Assembly (NCBI GenBank): GCA_036389295.1
Contig: DASVQB010000052.1
Coordinates: 6,161-70,160 of the forward strand
Source: AC-37 sp036389295
GTDB taxonomy: Bacteria > Actinomycetota > Thermoleophilia > Solirubrobacterales > Thermoleophilaceae
DNA length: 64,000 nucleotides
Reading direction: 5' to 3'
Numbering within the stretch: the first letter of the stretch is position 1; every line of letters starts with the position of its first letter. The notes under the pieces were generated by a model, which saw only the letters and a program-made list of their open reading frames with translations, made no database searches and was not told the origin of the DNA. The position numbers and the translations under genes were made by a program. Positions 7,903-17,826 of this stretch are shown piece after piece.

Positions 7903-8271
7903 ATGGCCGACGAGACGACCGGCGCGATCGAGCTCCAGCCCGCCGAGGCGGCGCGGCTGGTCGAGTCCGGCGACGCCCAGCTCGTGGACGTGCGCGCCGC
8001 CTCCGAGCACGCCGCCGGCCACATCGCCGGCGCCCGCCACCTCCCGCTGGAGCGGCTCGACGCCGAGGCCGACGAGCTCGACCGCGACCGGCCCGTGGTC
8101 TTCTACTGCCGCGGCGGCGAGCGCTCCGGCATGGCCGCCGAGGCGTTCCGCAACTCCGGCTGGGACGCCCACAACGTGAGCGGCGGCCTGGTCGCGTGGG
8201 TCGAGGGCGGCCTGCCGCTCGAGCCCGCCGACGGGCGCGTCGCGGAGCGGGACGCGCTGCCCCCCGCTTAG
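7903..8271 (+). CDS. Single-domain rhodanese-like sulfurtransferase
   Basis: This 122-residue protein has one rhodanese domain: VDVRAASEHAAGHIAGA (CDC25-like entry), then the active-site loop with Cys69 in CRGGERS, and the closing SGGLVAW helix. The cysteine would carry persulfide sulfur. ATG at 7903 is chosen because it follows the upstream stop by 6 nt and yields the standard domain border; in-frame GTGs upstream would intrude into the previous gene. It sits directly before the sulfate assimilation operon, which suggests a link to sulfur traffic, although a palindromic element separates them. Confidence 0.88.
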   Translation: MADETTGAIELQPAEAARLVESGDAQLVDVRAASEHAAGHIAGARHLPLERLDAEADELDRDRPVVFYCRGGERSGMAAEAFRNSGWDAHNVSGGLVAWVEGGLPLEPADGRVAERDALPPA

Positions 8272-8277
8272 GCCGCC

Positions 8278-8321
8278 GGGCGAAATAGCCGAAACCCCAA
8301 GGGGTTTTGCTATATTCGCCC
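8278..8321. promoter_or_regulatory. Palindrome and promoter before sir
   Basis: An imperfect 21+21-base inverted repeat has a perfect core AAACCCC-AA-GGGGTTT (8292-8307), and the outer arms GGGCGAA / TTCGCCC also pair. Its right arm contains an extended -10-like TGCTATATT (TATATT at 8311-8316). The position suggests an operator over the sir-cysH-cysC-sat promoter. It could also terminate the rhodanese transcript, since GGGG is followed by TTTT. Confidence 0.55.
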
Positions 8322-8375
8322 GTCCCGCCCGCCGGCGACGCCTCGCGCACCCGCTTTCCCAGGAGAGACCCCACG

Positions 8376-10211
8376 ATGGAGCCCACCTCGCTTCACGAGA
8401 CAAAGCCGAAGGGCCGCAGGGGCTCGCTGGCGAACCCGGAGGTCTACGACGACGTCCCCGGGCACATCATCCCGATCATCGAGCGGGAGTTCGACGACTT
8501 CGACACGAAGGCCGGCGAGTTCCTGCGGGAGGAGCTGTCCGAGGACCAGTTCATCGGCTTCCGCCTGAAGCAGGGCGTCTACGGCCAGCGCCAGGCCGGC
8601 GTCCAGATGATCCGCGTCAAGCTGCCGTTCGGGGGCGTCACGCCGGAGCAAATGGACGCGTTCGCCGAGGTCGCCGAGCGGTTCGCGCCGCTCCGCAAGG
8701 GCCACATCACCACGCGCCAGAACTTCCAGTTCCACCACGTCCCGCTGCCCGACGCCGCGAAGGCGATCCGGATGATCTCGGCGGCCGGGCTCTCGTCCCG
8801 CGAGGCCTGCGGCAACACGGTCCGCAACGTCACCGGCGACCCGTGGGCCGGCGTCACCGACGAGGTCTACGACATCACCCCGTACGCCGGCGCGTTCGTC
8901 CGCTACTTCGTCCGCAACGACGTCTGCCAGCTCCTGCCGCGCAAGTTCAAGGTCGCGTTCACGGCCAACGACGAGGATCGCGCGATCACCCTGATCCACG
9001 ACCTCGGCTTCATCCCGCGCGTCCGCGAGGTCGACGGCCGCCAGGTCCGCGGCGTCGAGATCCGCACGGGCGGCGGCACCTCGATCATGGCCCGCGTCGG
9101 CGGCACGCTCTACGACTTCGTCGAGGTCGACAACGGCGACTACCTGAAGGTCTCCGAGGCCGTCCTCCGGATCTTCGACCGCCAGGACTGGCTGCGCGCG
9201 AACCGCGCCCGCGCCCGGATCAAGTTCCTGATCGACAAGATCGGGATCGAGGCGTTCCGCGAGCAGGTCGACGAGGAGGTCAAGGGCGACTGGGTCGCGG
9301 AGCGCGACTTCGACCCCGACCCGCTCCTGTTCGACCACGACGAGGAGGCGAACGCGCCGGCCCCGCCCGAGGTGTTCGAGTCGCCGAACGGCGAGCGCGG
9401 CGAGTTCGAGGCGTTCGCCGCGGCGAACGTCCGGCCGCAGCGCCAGGACGGCTTCTCGACGGTCGAGGTCAAGGTCACCCGCGGCGACCTCACCCCCGAG
9501 CAGTTCCGCGGCCTCGCACAGATCATGCGCGAGTACACCGGCGGCTACGCGCGAACCAGCATCCAGCAGAACATCGTGCTCCGCTGGGTCCGCGACGAGG
9601 CCGTCCACGACGTGTGGCGGCGGCTCGTGGACCTCGGCCTGGGCGACGCCGGCGCGCACGAGGTCACCGACGTCGTGAGCTGCCCCGGCACCGACAGCTG
9701 CAAGCTCGGCATCACCAGCTCGATGGGCCTGAACCAGGCGATCCAGGAGCGGCTCGAGGGGATGGGCATCGAGGACCCGCTCTCGAAGCGCATCCACGTG
9801 AAGATGTCCGGCTGCCCGAACGGCTGCGGCCAGCACCACCTCGGCTCGATCGGCCTCTACGGCGCGTCGATGAAGGTCGGCGGCCGCCAGCTCCCCGCCT
9901 ACATCGCGCACGTGGGGGGCCGCTACGAGGGCGGCGAGGTCTCCTACGGCCACCGGCTGAAGGTGCGCCTGCCGGCAAAGCGCGTGCCGGACGCCGTCGA
10001 GCGGTGGATCCGCTACTACGAGCGCGAGCGCCGGGACGGCGAGGCGTTCGTCGCGTTCGTCGACCGCACCGGCGCCGCGGGCTTCGAGGACGAGGTCCGG
10101 GACCTCGCGATGCCGGTCGAGTTCAACCTCGAGAACATCCAGCACTTCATCGACTGGAACCGCAGCGACCCGTACAAGGTCGAGCGCGGCGAGGGCGAGT
10201 GCGCGGTCTGA
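8376..10211 (+). CDS. sir: Ferredoxin-type sulfite (nitrite) reductase
   Basis: The 611-residue siroheme / [4Fe-4S] enzyme reduces sulfite to sulfide with six electrons, probably from ferredoxin. Two ferredoxin-like half domains and two siroheme-binding domains are present. The cluster/siroheme cysteines are Cys436 and Cys442 (CPGTDSC) and Cys480 and Cys484 (CPNGC). Nitrite reductases share the fold, but the cysH-cysC-sat genes that follow make sulfite the likely substrate. The ATG at 8376 has a clear AGGAGAG Shine-Dalgarno (8361-8367) and a leader of about 55 nt after the TATATT box, unlike many neighbours that look leaderless. The cysH start is one base after its stop. Confidence 0.92.
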   Translation: MEPTSLHETKPKGRRGSLANPEVYDDVPGHIIPIIEREFDDFDTKAGEFLREELSEDQFIGFRLKQGVYGQRQAGVQMIRVKLPFGGVTPEQMDAFAEVAERFAPLRKGHITTRQNFQFHHVPLPDAAKAIRMISAAGLSSREACGNTVRNVTGDPWAGVTDEVYDITPYAGAFVRYFVRNDVCQLLPRKFKVAFTANDEDRAITLIHDLGFIPRVREVDGRQVRGVEIRTGGGTSIMARVGGTLYDFVEVDNGDYLKVSEAVLRIFDRQDWLRANRARARIKFLIDKIGIEAFREQVDEEVKGDWVAERDFDPDPLLFDHDEEANAPAPPEVFESPNGERGEFEAFAAANVRPQRQDGFSTVEVKVTRGDLTPEQFRGLAQIMREYTGGYARTSIQQNIVLRWVRDEAVHDVWRRLVDLGLGDAGAHEVTDVVSCPGTDSCKLGITSSMGLNQAIQERLEGMGIEDPLSKRIHVKMSGCPNGCGQHHLGSIGLYGASMKVGGRQLPAYIAHVGGRYEGGEVSYGHRLKVRLPAKRVPDAVERWIRYYERERRDGEAFVAFVDRTGAAGFEDEVRDLAMPVEFNLENIQHFIDWNRSDPYKVERGEGECAV

Positions 10212-10212
10212 C

Positions 10213-10838
10213 ATGTCCGTAGCCGCCCCACCCGACCTCGAGCGGAGCTCGGCCGAGGAGGTCCTGAGCTACGCCGTCGAGCGCTTCCACCCGCGGCTCT
10301 ACGTCGCGTGCTCGTTCCAGAAGGAGTCCTCGGTGATCATGGACATGATCCTGCGGATCGAGCCGAGCGCACGCTTCTTCCTGCTCGACACCGGCGTGCT
10401 GTTCGACGAGACCCACGACGCCCTCCGCCGGGCCGAGGAGCGCTACGGGATCGAGGTCAACGTGTACGACGCGTCGAGCCCCGACGGCCGGCCGTGGACC
10501 GCGGACCGCTGCTGCTCCGAGCGCAAGGTCGCCGCCCTGCGCGACGCGCTCGGCGGCGTGGACGCCTGGGTCACCGGGCTGCGGCGCGAGCACTCGCCGG
10601 AGCGGGCCGGCACCGCGAAGGTCCACTGGGACGAGCGCAACGGCCTCTGGAAGGCGAACCCGCTCGCGGACTGGACCGACCGCGACGTCTGGCGCTACGT
10701 CGCCGAGCACGACGTGCCGTACAACGAGCTTCACGACCAGGGCTACGACTCGATCGGGTGCGTGCCGTGCACGCTGCCCGGGAGCGGCCGCGAGGGTCGC
10801 TGGGCCGGCAGCGACAAGACCGAGTGCGGGATCCACGG

Positions 10839-10842
<4 letters not shown>
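10213..10842 (+). CDS. cysH: Adenylylsulfate reductase, [4Fe-4S] type
   Basis: This 209-residue PAPS/APS reductase family protein makes sulfite from activated sulfate. Catalytic Cys205 lies in the terminal ECGIH motif. Paired cysteines Cys100-Cys101 (RCCSERK) and Cys183-Cys186 (CVPC) are the ligands that hold a [4Fe-4S] cluster in APS-using enzymes and are missing from E. coli-type PAPS reductases. APS is therefore the inferred substrate and the kinase that follows is not needed for reduction. The adenylyl-binding loop CSFQKESSV is near residue 35. It overlaps cysC by four bases (ATGA). Confidence 0.93.
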
Positions 10843-11368
<526 letters not shown>

Positions 11369-11372
<4 letters not shown>

Positions 11373-12439
11373 GCGAGCTGCGGCTCAGCCCGCGCCAGAC
11401 CGCCGACTTCGAGCTGCTCGCCAACGGCGGCTTCGCGCCGCTCCACGGGTTCCAGGGCCACGCGGCCTGGGAGACCGTGACCGAGTCGATGCGGCTGCCC
11501 GACGGCACGCCGTGGCCGATCCCGGTGACGCTCGCCACCGACGCCGGCGAGATCGGCGAGACGCTGACTCTGGTCGGCCACGAGGGCACCGAGCTCGGCT
11601 CGATCCTCGTCGAGGAGGTCTACGAGCGCGACCTCCGGCGCGAGGCCCAGCAGGTCTACCGCACGACCGACGAGGCGCACCCGGGCGTGGCGGCGCTGCT
11701 GCGCGAGGGCGCGCGGACGATCGCCGGGCCGATCGAGGCGAGGGCGCTCCCGTCGCACATCGACGAGGTCGCGCCGTACCTGCTCACGCCGGAGCAGACC
11801 CGCGCGGTGTTCCGCGACCGCGGCTGGAAGACGATCGTCGGCTTCCAGACCCGCAACCCGATCCACCGCGCGCACGAGTACATCACCAAGTCCGCGCTCG
11901 AGATCGTCGACGGCCTGTTCGTGCACCCGATCGTGGGCGAGACCAAGGACGACGACATCCCCGCCGACACGCGGATGCGCTGCTACGAGGTCCTGCTCGA
12001 GCGCTACTACCCCGGGGACCGCGTGCTGCTCGGCATCAACCCTGCCGCGATGCGCTACGCCGGCCCGCGCGAGGCGATCTTCCACGCGCTCGTGCGCAGG
12101 AACTACGGCTGCACCCACTTCATCGTCGGCCGCGACCACGCGGGCGTCGGCGACTACTACGGCACCTACGACGCCCAGCACGTGTTCGACGAGTTCGAGC
12201 CCGGCGAGCTGGGCATCGAGCCGCTGAAGTTCGAGCACTCGTTCTGGTGCCGGCTGACGGGCGGCATGGCGACGGCCAAGACCTCGCCCTCCGGCCCCGA
12301 GGACCGCGTCTTCCTGTCCGGCACGAAGGTCCGCGAGATGCTCGGCCGCGGCGAGCGCCCGCCGGAGGAGTTCACCCGGCCGGAGGTCGCGGACGTGCTG
12401 ATCGAGGCGTACTCCGCGACCGAGCCCGCGCCGGCGTAG
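11369..12439 (+). CDS. sat: Sulfate adenylyltransferase (ATP sulfurylase)
   Basis: This 356-residue enzyme makes APS and pyrophosphate from ATP and sulfate. It is of the single-chain type, not the CysDN heterodimer. Motifs are QTRNPIHRAHE from Gln160 (nucleotide-binding HxxH-like), HPIVGETKDDDIP, GRDHAGVGDYYG and, near the end, SGTKVREML. The start is GTG overlapping the cysC stop. Some Sat proteins carry a C-terminal kinase domain; this one does not, and the kinase is the separate gene upstream. With cysH and sir it completes sulfate to sulfide in one operon. Confidence 0.94.
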
Positions 12440-12450
12440 GGAGCCTAGCC

Positions 12451-13359
12451 GTGGACCCCCTGATCGTCGTCTTCGGCTTCGGGGTCGGTGTGCTGGTCGG
12501 GCTGACCGGGATGGGCGGCGGGTCGCTGATGACGCCGATCCTGATCCTCGTGTTCGGCTTCAAGCCGGTGACCGCGATCGGCACCGACCTCGCCTACGGC
12601 GCCGTGACGAAGACCGTCGGCGGCTGGCGCCACTTCCGCCAGCGCACGGTGAACTCGTCGCTCTCGACGTGGATGGCGCTCGGGTCGGTCCCCTCGGCGA
12701 TCGGGGGCGTGTACGCGCTCGACGCCCTGGAGCGGGCGAGCGGCCACTCGTTCGACGACACGGTGCTGGCGGTCGTGGCGGGCGCCCTGATGTTCACCGG
12801 CGTCGCCGTCCTGGTCCGCGCGCTGTTCCTCACCAAGCTGATCGAGCGCGAGCGCGAGACGTTCGAGCTCGAGACCCGGCACAAGGTCGGGGCGGTGGTC
12901 CTCGGCGTCTTCGTCGGCTTCGTCCTGGGCGTGACCTCGGCGGGCAGCGGCTCGCTGATCGCGGTCGGCCTGATCCTGCTGTTCCGCCTCGCGCCGCGGC
13001 AGGTCGTCGGGACCGACGTCTTCCACGCCGCGATCCTGCTCTGGGCCGCCGCGATCGCCCACGTCGTGGCGGGCAACGTGGACTTCGCGCTGGCGGGCAC
13101 GATCCTGATCGGCTCGGTGCCGGGCGTGTGGCTCGGCAGCCACTGGTCGGTCCGGACGCCGGTCGCGACCCTGCGGACCGTGCTGGGCGTGATTCTGATC
13201 GGCGCGAGCCTAGGCCTCCTCTCGAAGGCCGGCATGGACGTCCCGCTGCCCGTGCTGGCCGGCGTCCCGCTGGTGCTCCTGGCGATCGTGGCCGCCGCTC
13301 CGCTGAAGCGGTGGCTGAGCGCCCCGGTCGCCCCACCCGCCCCGGCGCACGAGCGCTGA
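12451..13359 (+). CDS. TauE/SafE-family membrane transporter
   Basis: This 302-residue protein has about eight hydrophobic segments and the family's duplicated Gly-rich entrance: VGLTGMGGGSLMTPIL in the first half and LGVTSAGSGSLIAVG in the second, each followed by GTDL/GTDV. The TauE/SafE family moves sulfite, sulfoacetate and related anions. It starts with GTG 11 nt after sat, so it is probably the last gene of the sulfate operon. Export of excess sulfite or import of a sulfur oxyanion would fit. Direction and substrate cannot be read from the sequence. Confidence 0.88.
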   Translation: MDPLIVVFGFGVGVLVGLTGMGGGSLMTPILILVFGFKPVTAIGTDLAYGAVTKTVGGWRHFRQRTVNSSLSTWMALGSVPSAIGGVYALDALERASGHSFDDTVLAVVAGALMFTGVAVLVRALFLTKLIERERETFELETRHKVGAVVLGVFVGFVLGVTSAGSGSLIAVGLILLFRLAPRQVVGTDVFHAAILLWAAAIAHVVAGNVDFALAGTILIGSVPGVWLGSHWSVRTPVATLRTVLGVILIGASLGLLSKAGMDVPLPVLAGVPLVLLAIVAAAPLKRWLSAPVAPPAPAHER

Positions 13360-13379
13360 TCCGCCCGGCGCCGCCTCAG

Positions 13380-13385
13380 TAGGCT
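13380..13385 (+). promoter_or_regulatory. Candidate -10 box TAGGCT of the carboxylase alpha gene
   Basis: TAGGCT lies 9 nt before the ATG at 13395 with no Shine-Dalgarno sequence between them. It is a weak match and is listed because the spacing agrees with other start sites here. Confidence 0.35.
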
Positions 13386-13394
13386 TCCCGCCCG

Positions 13395-15191
13395 ATGTTC
13401 TCCAAGGTGCTGGTCGCGAACCGCGGCGAGATAGCGATTCGCGTGATGCGCGCGCTGGAGGAGCTCGGCATCGGCACCGTGGCCGTGTACTCGGAGGCCG
13501 ACCGCGACGCGCTCCACGTCCGGCGCGCCGGCGAGGCGTACCTGCTCGGCCCGGGAGCCCCGACCGAGAGCTACCTCGTGGTCGAGAAGATCGTCGACGT
13601 CGCGCAGCGCGCGGGCGTCGAGGCGATCCACCCCGGCTACGGCTTCCTCGCCGAGAACGCCGCGTTCGCGCGCGCCTGCGAGGAGGCCGGGATCGTGTTC
13701 GTCGGCCCGCCCGCCGACGCGATCGACGCGATGGGCTCGAAGACCCGCGCGCGCGAGCTGATGAAGGACGCCGGCGTCCCGATCGTGCCGGGCACGACGG
13801 ACCCGGTCGAGACCGTCGAGGACGCGGCGCGCGTGATCGACGAGTCGGTCGGCTACCCGGTGGCGATCAAGGCCGCGGGCGGCGGCGGCGGCAAGGGCTT
13901 CCGCGTGGCGGAGTCGGCCGACGAGCTCGAGAAGGCGTTCGAGGGCGCCGCGCGCGAGGGCGAGAAGTTCTTCTCCGACCCGACGGTCTACGTCGAGCGC
14001 TACCTGCCCGACCCGCGCCACGTCGAGGTCCAGGTGCTCGCCGACTCGCACGGCAACGTGATCCACCTCGGCGAGCGCGACTGCTCGGTCCAGCGCCGCC
14101 ACCAGAAGCTGATCGAGGAGAGCCCGGCGCCGGCCGTCGACGAGGAGCTGCGCGAGCGGATCGGGAAGATCGGGACCGAGGCGGCGCGCGCCGTCGGCTA
14201 CCGCTCGGCCGGGACGATCGAGGGCCTGCTCCAGGACGGCGAGTACTTCTTCCTCGAGATGAACACGCGCGTGCAGGTGGAGCACTGCGTGACCGAGCTG
14301 ACCACCGGCGTCGACATCGTCCGCGAGCAGCTGCGGATCGCCGCCGGCGAGGAGCTGTCGCTCACCCAGGACGACGTGCGCCTGAGCGGCCACGCGATCG
14401 AGTGCCGGATCAACGCCGAGAACGCGGCGAAGAACTTCGCGCCGGCCCCCGGCAGGATCGCGTCCTACCGCGAGCCGGCCGGGCCGGGCGTCCGCGTCGA
14501 CTCGGGCGTCGAGGCCGGCTCGGAGATCACCCCGCTCTACGACCCGATGATCGCCAAGCTGATCGTCTGGGACGTGGACCGCGAGTCGGCCACCCGCCGG
14601 ATGATCCGCGCCCTCCGGGAGTTCGAGCTCGAGGGCGTGAAGTCGCTGATCCCGTTCCACGTCGCGCTGCTCGGCACCGAGCAGTGGGCGCGCGGCGAGA
14701 CCTGCCGCGACCTGACCTCCGACAAGAAGTGGCTGAAGGAGCACGCCGCGCCGCCGGAGGCCGCGGCGCCCGCGCCCCCGGCCGAGGACGGCGAGGGCCA
14801 GGTCGAGCGGAGCTACGCGGTCGAGGTCTCCGGCCGGCGCTTCGACGTGAAGGTGATCGGCGCCGCGGGCGTGAACGGCTCCGAGGCGGCGCCGCCCGCC
14901 CCGGCGGCGGCCGCGGGCCCCGCCCGCAAGGCGCCCCGGCGGCGCGAGCGGGCGGGCGGCAGCGGGGGCGGCGGCCCGGCCGGCACCCTCGTCTCGCCGA
15001 TGCAGGGCACCGTGCTGCGCGTGGCGGTCGAGAAGGGCGCCGACGTGGAGGCCGGCGCGCTCGTCTGCGTGATCGAGGCGATGAAGATGGAGAACGAGAT
15101 CACGGCGCCCACGGCCGGCAAGGTCGAGGAGCTGAACGTGTCCGAGGGCGGCTCGATCGCCTCCGGCGACACGATCGCGGTGATCAAGTAG
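13395..15191 (+). CDS. Acyl-CoA carboxylase alpha subunit (biotin carboxylase-BCCP fusion)
   Basis: This 598-residue protein carboxylates its own biotin with ATP and bicarbonate. The biotin carboxylase part (residues 1 to about 450) has ANRGEIAIRV at the N-terminus, the ATP-grasp Gly loop IKAAGGGGGKG around Lys159, and EMNTRVQVEH. A variable Ala/Pro linker with a basic RKAPRRRERAGG patch leads to the BCCP domain, whose biotinyl lysine is Lys564 in EAMKM. The fusion architecture is typical of actinobacterial acyl-CoA carboxylases. Likely partner: the beta subunit at 2.2 kb. A hairpin at 15209-15225 lies just after the stop. Confidence 0.95.
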   Translation: MFSKVLVANRGEIAIRVMRALEELGIGTVAVYSEADRDALHVRRAGEAYLLGPGAPTESYLVVEKIVDVAQRAGVEAIHPGYGFLAENAAFARACEEAGIVFVGPPADAIDAMGSKTRARELMKDAGVPIVPGTTDPVETVEDAARVIDESVGYPVAIKAAGGGGGKGFRVAESADELEKAFEGAAREGEKFFSDPTVYVERYLPDPRHVEVQVLADSHGNVIHLGERDCSVQRRHQKLIEESPAPAVDEELRERIGKIGTEAARAVGYRSAGTIEGLLQDGEYFFLEMNTRVQVEHCVTELTTGVDIVREQLRIAAGEELSLTQDDVRLSGHAIECRINAENAAKNFAPAPGRIASYREPAGPGVRVDSGVEAGSEITPLYDPMIAKLIVWDVDRESATRRMIRALREFELEGVKSLIPFHVALLGTEQWARGETCRDLTSDKKWLKEHAAPPEAAAPAPPAEDGEGQVERSYAVEVSGRRFDVKVIGAAGVNGSEAAPPAPAAAAGPARKAPRRRERAGGSGGGGPAGTLVSPMQGTVLRVAVEKGADVEAGALVCVIEAMKMENEITAPTAGKVEELNVSEGGSIASGDTIAVIK

Positions 15192-15208
15192 GCCACCGCG
15201 TCGCTTTT

Positions 15209-15225
15209 CCATCGCATGGCGATGG
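15209..15225 (+). terminator. Hairpin after the carboxylase alpha gene
   Basis: CCATCGC and GCGATGG form a 7-bp stem with a 3-nt loop, 17 nt after the stop codon. There is a TTTT on the 5' side and no T-run on the 3' side, so termination on the plus strand is only plausible. Confidence 0.45.
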
Positions 15226-15229
15226 CTGG

Positions 15230-15326
15230 TTGACACGGTGGCTTCGCGTTCGGAGTCCGCGAGCCGGGGGTATAAGCCGCGACGGGGGCTCCTCTGCTTT
15301 TCACTGGTCCGCACCTCTTCCGCTGC
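15230..15326 (+). promoter_or_regulatory. Upstream region of the large secreted protein
   Basis: A TTGACA (15230-15235) and a TATAAG (15271-15276) are present, but 35 bp separate them, so they do not form one promoter. TATAAG with an untranslated leader of about 45 nt is the better guess. The leader ends in a CT-rich stretch without a clear Shine-Dalgarno sequence. Confidence 0.3.
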
Positions 15327-17771
15327 ATGCGCCGGCTGATCGCGCCGGCGATCGTCGTCGCGCTCGCCGTCCCGGCGGCCGCCGACGCGCAGCTGCCCTC
15401 GCTCCCCGAGCTGAACTCGCCGCCGCCCGCCAAGCGCGACACCGAGCCGATCGTCCTGCACGGGTCGGACCTCGGGCAGGGCTGGAGCGCGCCGTCGAAC
15501 CAGACGCTGCGGCTGCCGCTCATGGACATCCCGGACTGCCCGTCGCCCGAGCGCGGCGACTGCGACAACAACAAGTTCGAGCAGCCGCAGGCCGACAGCG
15601 GCAACGCGCTCGGCGACGGAACGGCGGTGGACCGGCTGCTCGGCTACCGGTTCGACCCGGGCTCCGGCTGGAGGCAGATCCCGTTCCAGGTCGACCAGGT
15701 CTTCACCCGCTACCTCGACAACACCGCCTCCGGCTTCTCGTTCTACTCGGGCGAGGACCAGCACACGACCTACGAGTACGACCGCGAGGGCTACCGCTAC
15801 CGGGCGAGCGACCCGTCGAACCCGTGCCTCGCCAAGCCGGACCCGAGCATCCCCGAGGGGCGCGACCCGGTCCGCGGCCTCGACGACAACGACGAGCTGT
15901 CGTTCATGTGGTCGGACGCCGGCGCCCAGGCGCCGCCGAACACGACGGCCCCGGCCGGGATCGACGCGGTCAGGGAGGTCGCGGTCGACGACCCGCGCGA
16001 CTCGAGCGCGCCGCCCCGCTACGTGTACGTGATGCGGCGTGCGGCGAGCGGCGGACCGCGCCCCGCGTTCGACGCGAGCAACGGCTACGTCCGCTACAAG
16101 CGCGACGCGATCTCGGACACCTACGAGCTCTCGCAGTCGAGCTACAGCGACTACGGCAACGCCCGGACCGGCAAGTACTGCGACGCCAAGGGCAACGTCG
16201 TGGTGGACGACAAGGGCCAGCCGAAGATCGGACGCCGCCGGCCGCGCGACTACGCGTGGATCACCACCGACCGCTACCGCTTCCGCTACGACGGCCGCTG
16301 GCTGATGACCCAGATCCGGGTCTCGCCGAACGGCGGCAAGAGCTACGGCCCCGACCTGATCGACCGCTGGAAGGCGCGCGCGTTCGCCCAGGACCCCGGC
16401 TCGAAGACGCCGTGCTGCGGCTACGAGGAGGAGGACACGAACTGGGGCGGGTCGAGCACGCTGCTCGGCGAGCGCGTCGGCCCGGTGCGGGCGATCCGTG
16501 AGACGTGGGGCGCCGACTCCGGCACGAACGTCGTCCGCCGCGAGACCTTCTACCGCGCCGAGATGCGCCAGCACAGCTGGCTGCGCGTCCACCCGATCCC
16601 GCCGCTCGACGGCATCTACGCCCAGTGGGACTTCAACGCCGGCCGGGTGACCAGCTTCTTCAACGGGCAGCGGCCGGACGGCGTGAAGATCGACGGCAAG
16701 AACGACGAGGTCTTCGGCAACTTCGACGACCCGTGCAACGACAACTACGACGCGAACGACACCAGCGACGTCGACCAGGGCTACCGCGACTTCTACCGCT
16801 CGGCGATGGTGTGCGACCTGACCAAGGCGATCGCCGAGAACGACCCGACCGGCCAGACCGACTACTACCACCAGTCGATCGACGCCTTCGACCCGACGAT
16901 GCACAAGGCGAACGTGGGGCTCGAGTGGTCCGAGGTCGCCGGTCCGTGGGGCACGATCGTCGACCGCTTCACCGCCGACGTGCGCGAGACCTCGCCCGGC
17001 GGGCTCGCCCAGTCGCTGGCGGCCACGCCGTACTACCGCGACGACTCGTGCTTCGACGACGGCACCGGCACCGACCCGGGGCCGAAGGTCAAGCTCCGCT
17101 CCGGCGACGAGCCGCAGAAGGCGGCCGACGGGACGGCGCGGAGGTGCTGGACGCCGGAGATGGGCGTCCCCGACGGCAGCGACCACCTGTTCCAGGGCAG
17201 CATCGGCACGCACGGGATGCACCTGCTGTTCATCGCCGACTCGGACAACGCGCGCGCGACGATGCCGGTGAGCGAGATCGTCTCCCAGTGGCGGATGGTC
17301 ATGCTGCCGGGCGACCAGACGACCGAACAGAAGCCGTGCGCCGAGGGCGACCCCGGCTGCCCGCCGAGCGGCGGCGGCGGCTCGACCGCCGGCGGCGCGG
17401 GCGGACCGCGCGGCTCCGAGGTCGGCCAGGCCTACGGCGCCGCGTTCGACGCGCCGCTCGAGACGAGGGCCGGGCCCGCCGCGAACGTGGTCGACCGGAC
17501 CAGGCCGCGGGTGCGGCTGCGAGTGGCCCGCCGCATGGTCCGCGGCGCCGTCCGTCTCGCGCTCTGGGGCGAGGACACCGGCGGCAGCGGGCTGAGGGCG
17601 CTGACCCTCCAGGTCAAGCGCGGCGGCAAGTGGCGCACGCTCTCGACCAGCACGAAGCGGCGCTCCTACCTGTTCCACTCGCGCGCCCGGCGGGCCACGT
17701 TCCGCCTCCGCGCCCAGGACCGCGCGGGCAACCGCAGCGCCTGGCGCTACCTGCGCGCGGACCTGCGCTAG
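15327..17771 (+). CDS. Large secreted protein of unknown function
   Basis: This 814-residue protein has a signal peptide (1-22, ADA-Q cleavage). I do not recognise the family. The mature part is rich in Asp, Tyr, Arg and Trp and contains scattered Cys pairs (for example PCCGYEEEDTNWGG and DDPCNDNYDAND). This suggests a disulfide-bonded extracellular beta-rich domain of about 600 residues with possible metal-binding Asp clusters. After a Gly/Ser linker near residue 690 comes an Arg-rich C-terminal domain (about 725-814) that looks like an Ig-type module (RPRVRLRVARR, ALTLQVKRGGKW, FRLRAQDRAGNRS). It is a single-gene unit before the MFS transporter. No enzymatic motif was seen. Confidence 0.8.
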   Translation: MRRLIAPAIVVALAVPAAADAQLPSLPELNSPPPAKRDTEPIVLHGSDLGQGWSAPSNQTLRLPLMDIPDCPSPERGDCDNNKFEQPQADSGNALGDGTAVDRLLGYRFDPGSGWRQIPFQVDQVFTRYLDNTASGFSFYSGEDQHTTYEYDREGYRYRASDPSNPCLAKPDPSIPEGRDPVRGLDDNDELSFMWSDAGAQAPPNTTAPAGIDAVREVAVDDPRDSSAPPRYVYVMRRAASGGPRPAFDASNGYVRYKRDAISDTYELSQSSYSDYGNARTGKYCDAKGNVVVDDKGQPKIGRRRPRDYAWITTDRYRFRYDGRWLMTQIRVSPNGGKSYGPDLIDRWKARAFAQDPGSKTPCCGYEEEDTNWGGSSTLLGERVGPVRAIRETWGADSGTNVVRRETFYRAEMRQHSWLRVHPIPPLDGIYAQWDFNAGRVTSFFNGQRPDGVKIDGKNDEVFGNFDDPCNDNYDANDTSDVDQGYRDFYRSAMVCDLTKAIAENDPTGQTDYYHQSIDAFDPTMHKANVGLEWSEVAGPWGTIVDRFTADVRETSPGGLAQSLAATPYYRDDSCFDDGTGTDPGPKVKLRSGDEPQKAADGTARRCWTPEMGVPDGSDHLFQGSIGTHGMHLLFIADSDNARATMPVSEIVSQWRMVMLPGDQTTEQKPCAEGDPGCPPSGGGGSTAGGAGGPRGSEVGQAYGAAFDAPLETRAGPAANVVDRTRPRVRLRVARRMVRGAVRLALWGEDTGGSGLRALTLQVKRGGKWRTLSTSTKRRSYLFHSRARRATFRLRAQDRAGNRSAWRYLRADLR

Positions 17772-17826
17772 GCCGGCTCGCGGCCTCCGAGCCGCCCGGC
17801 GCGACCCGGATGCGATCCTGTGTCGG

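Noticed and set aside
15230..15276. TTGACA and TATAAG read as one sigma-70 promoter
   Set aside because: The spacing is 35 bp, about twice what a promoter allows.
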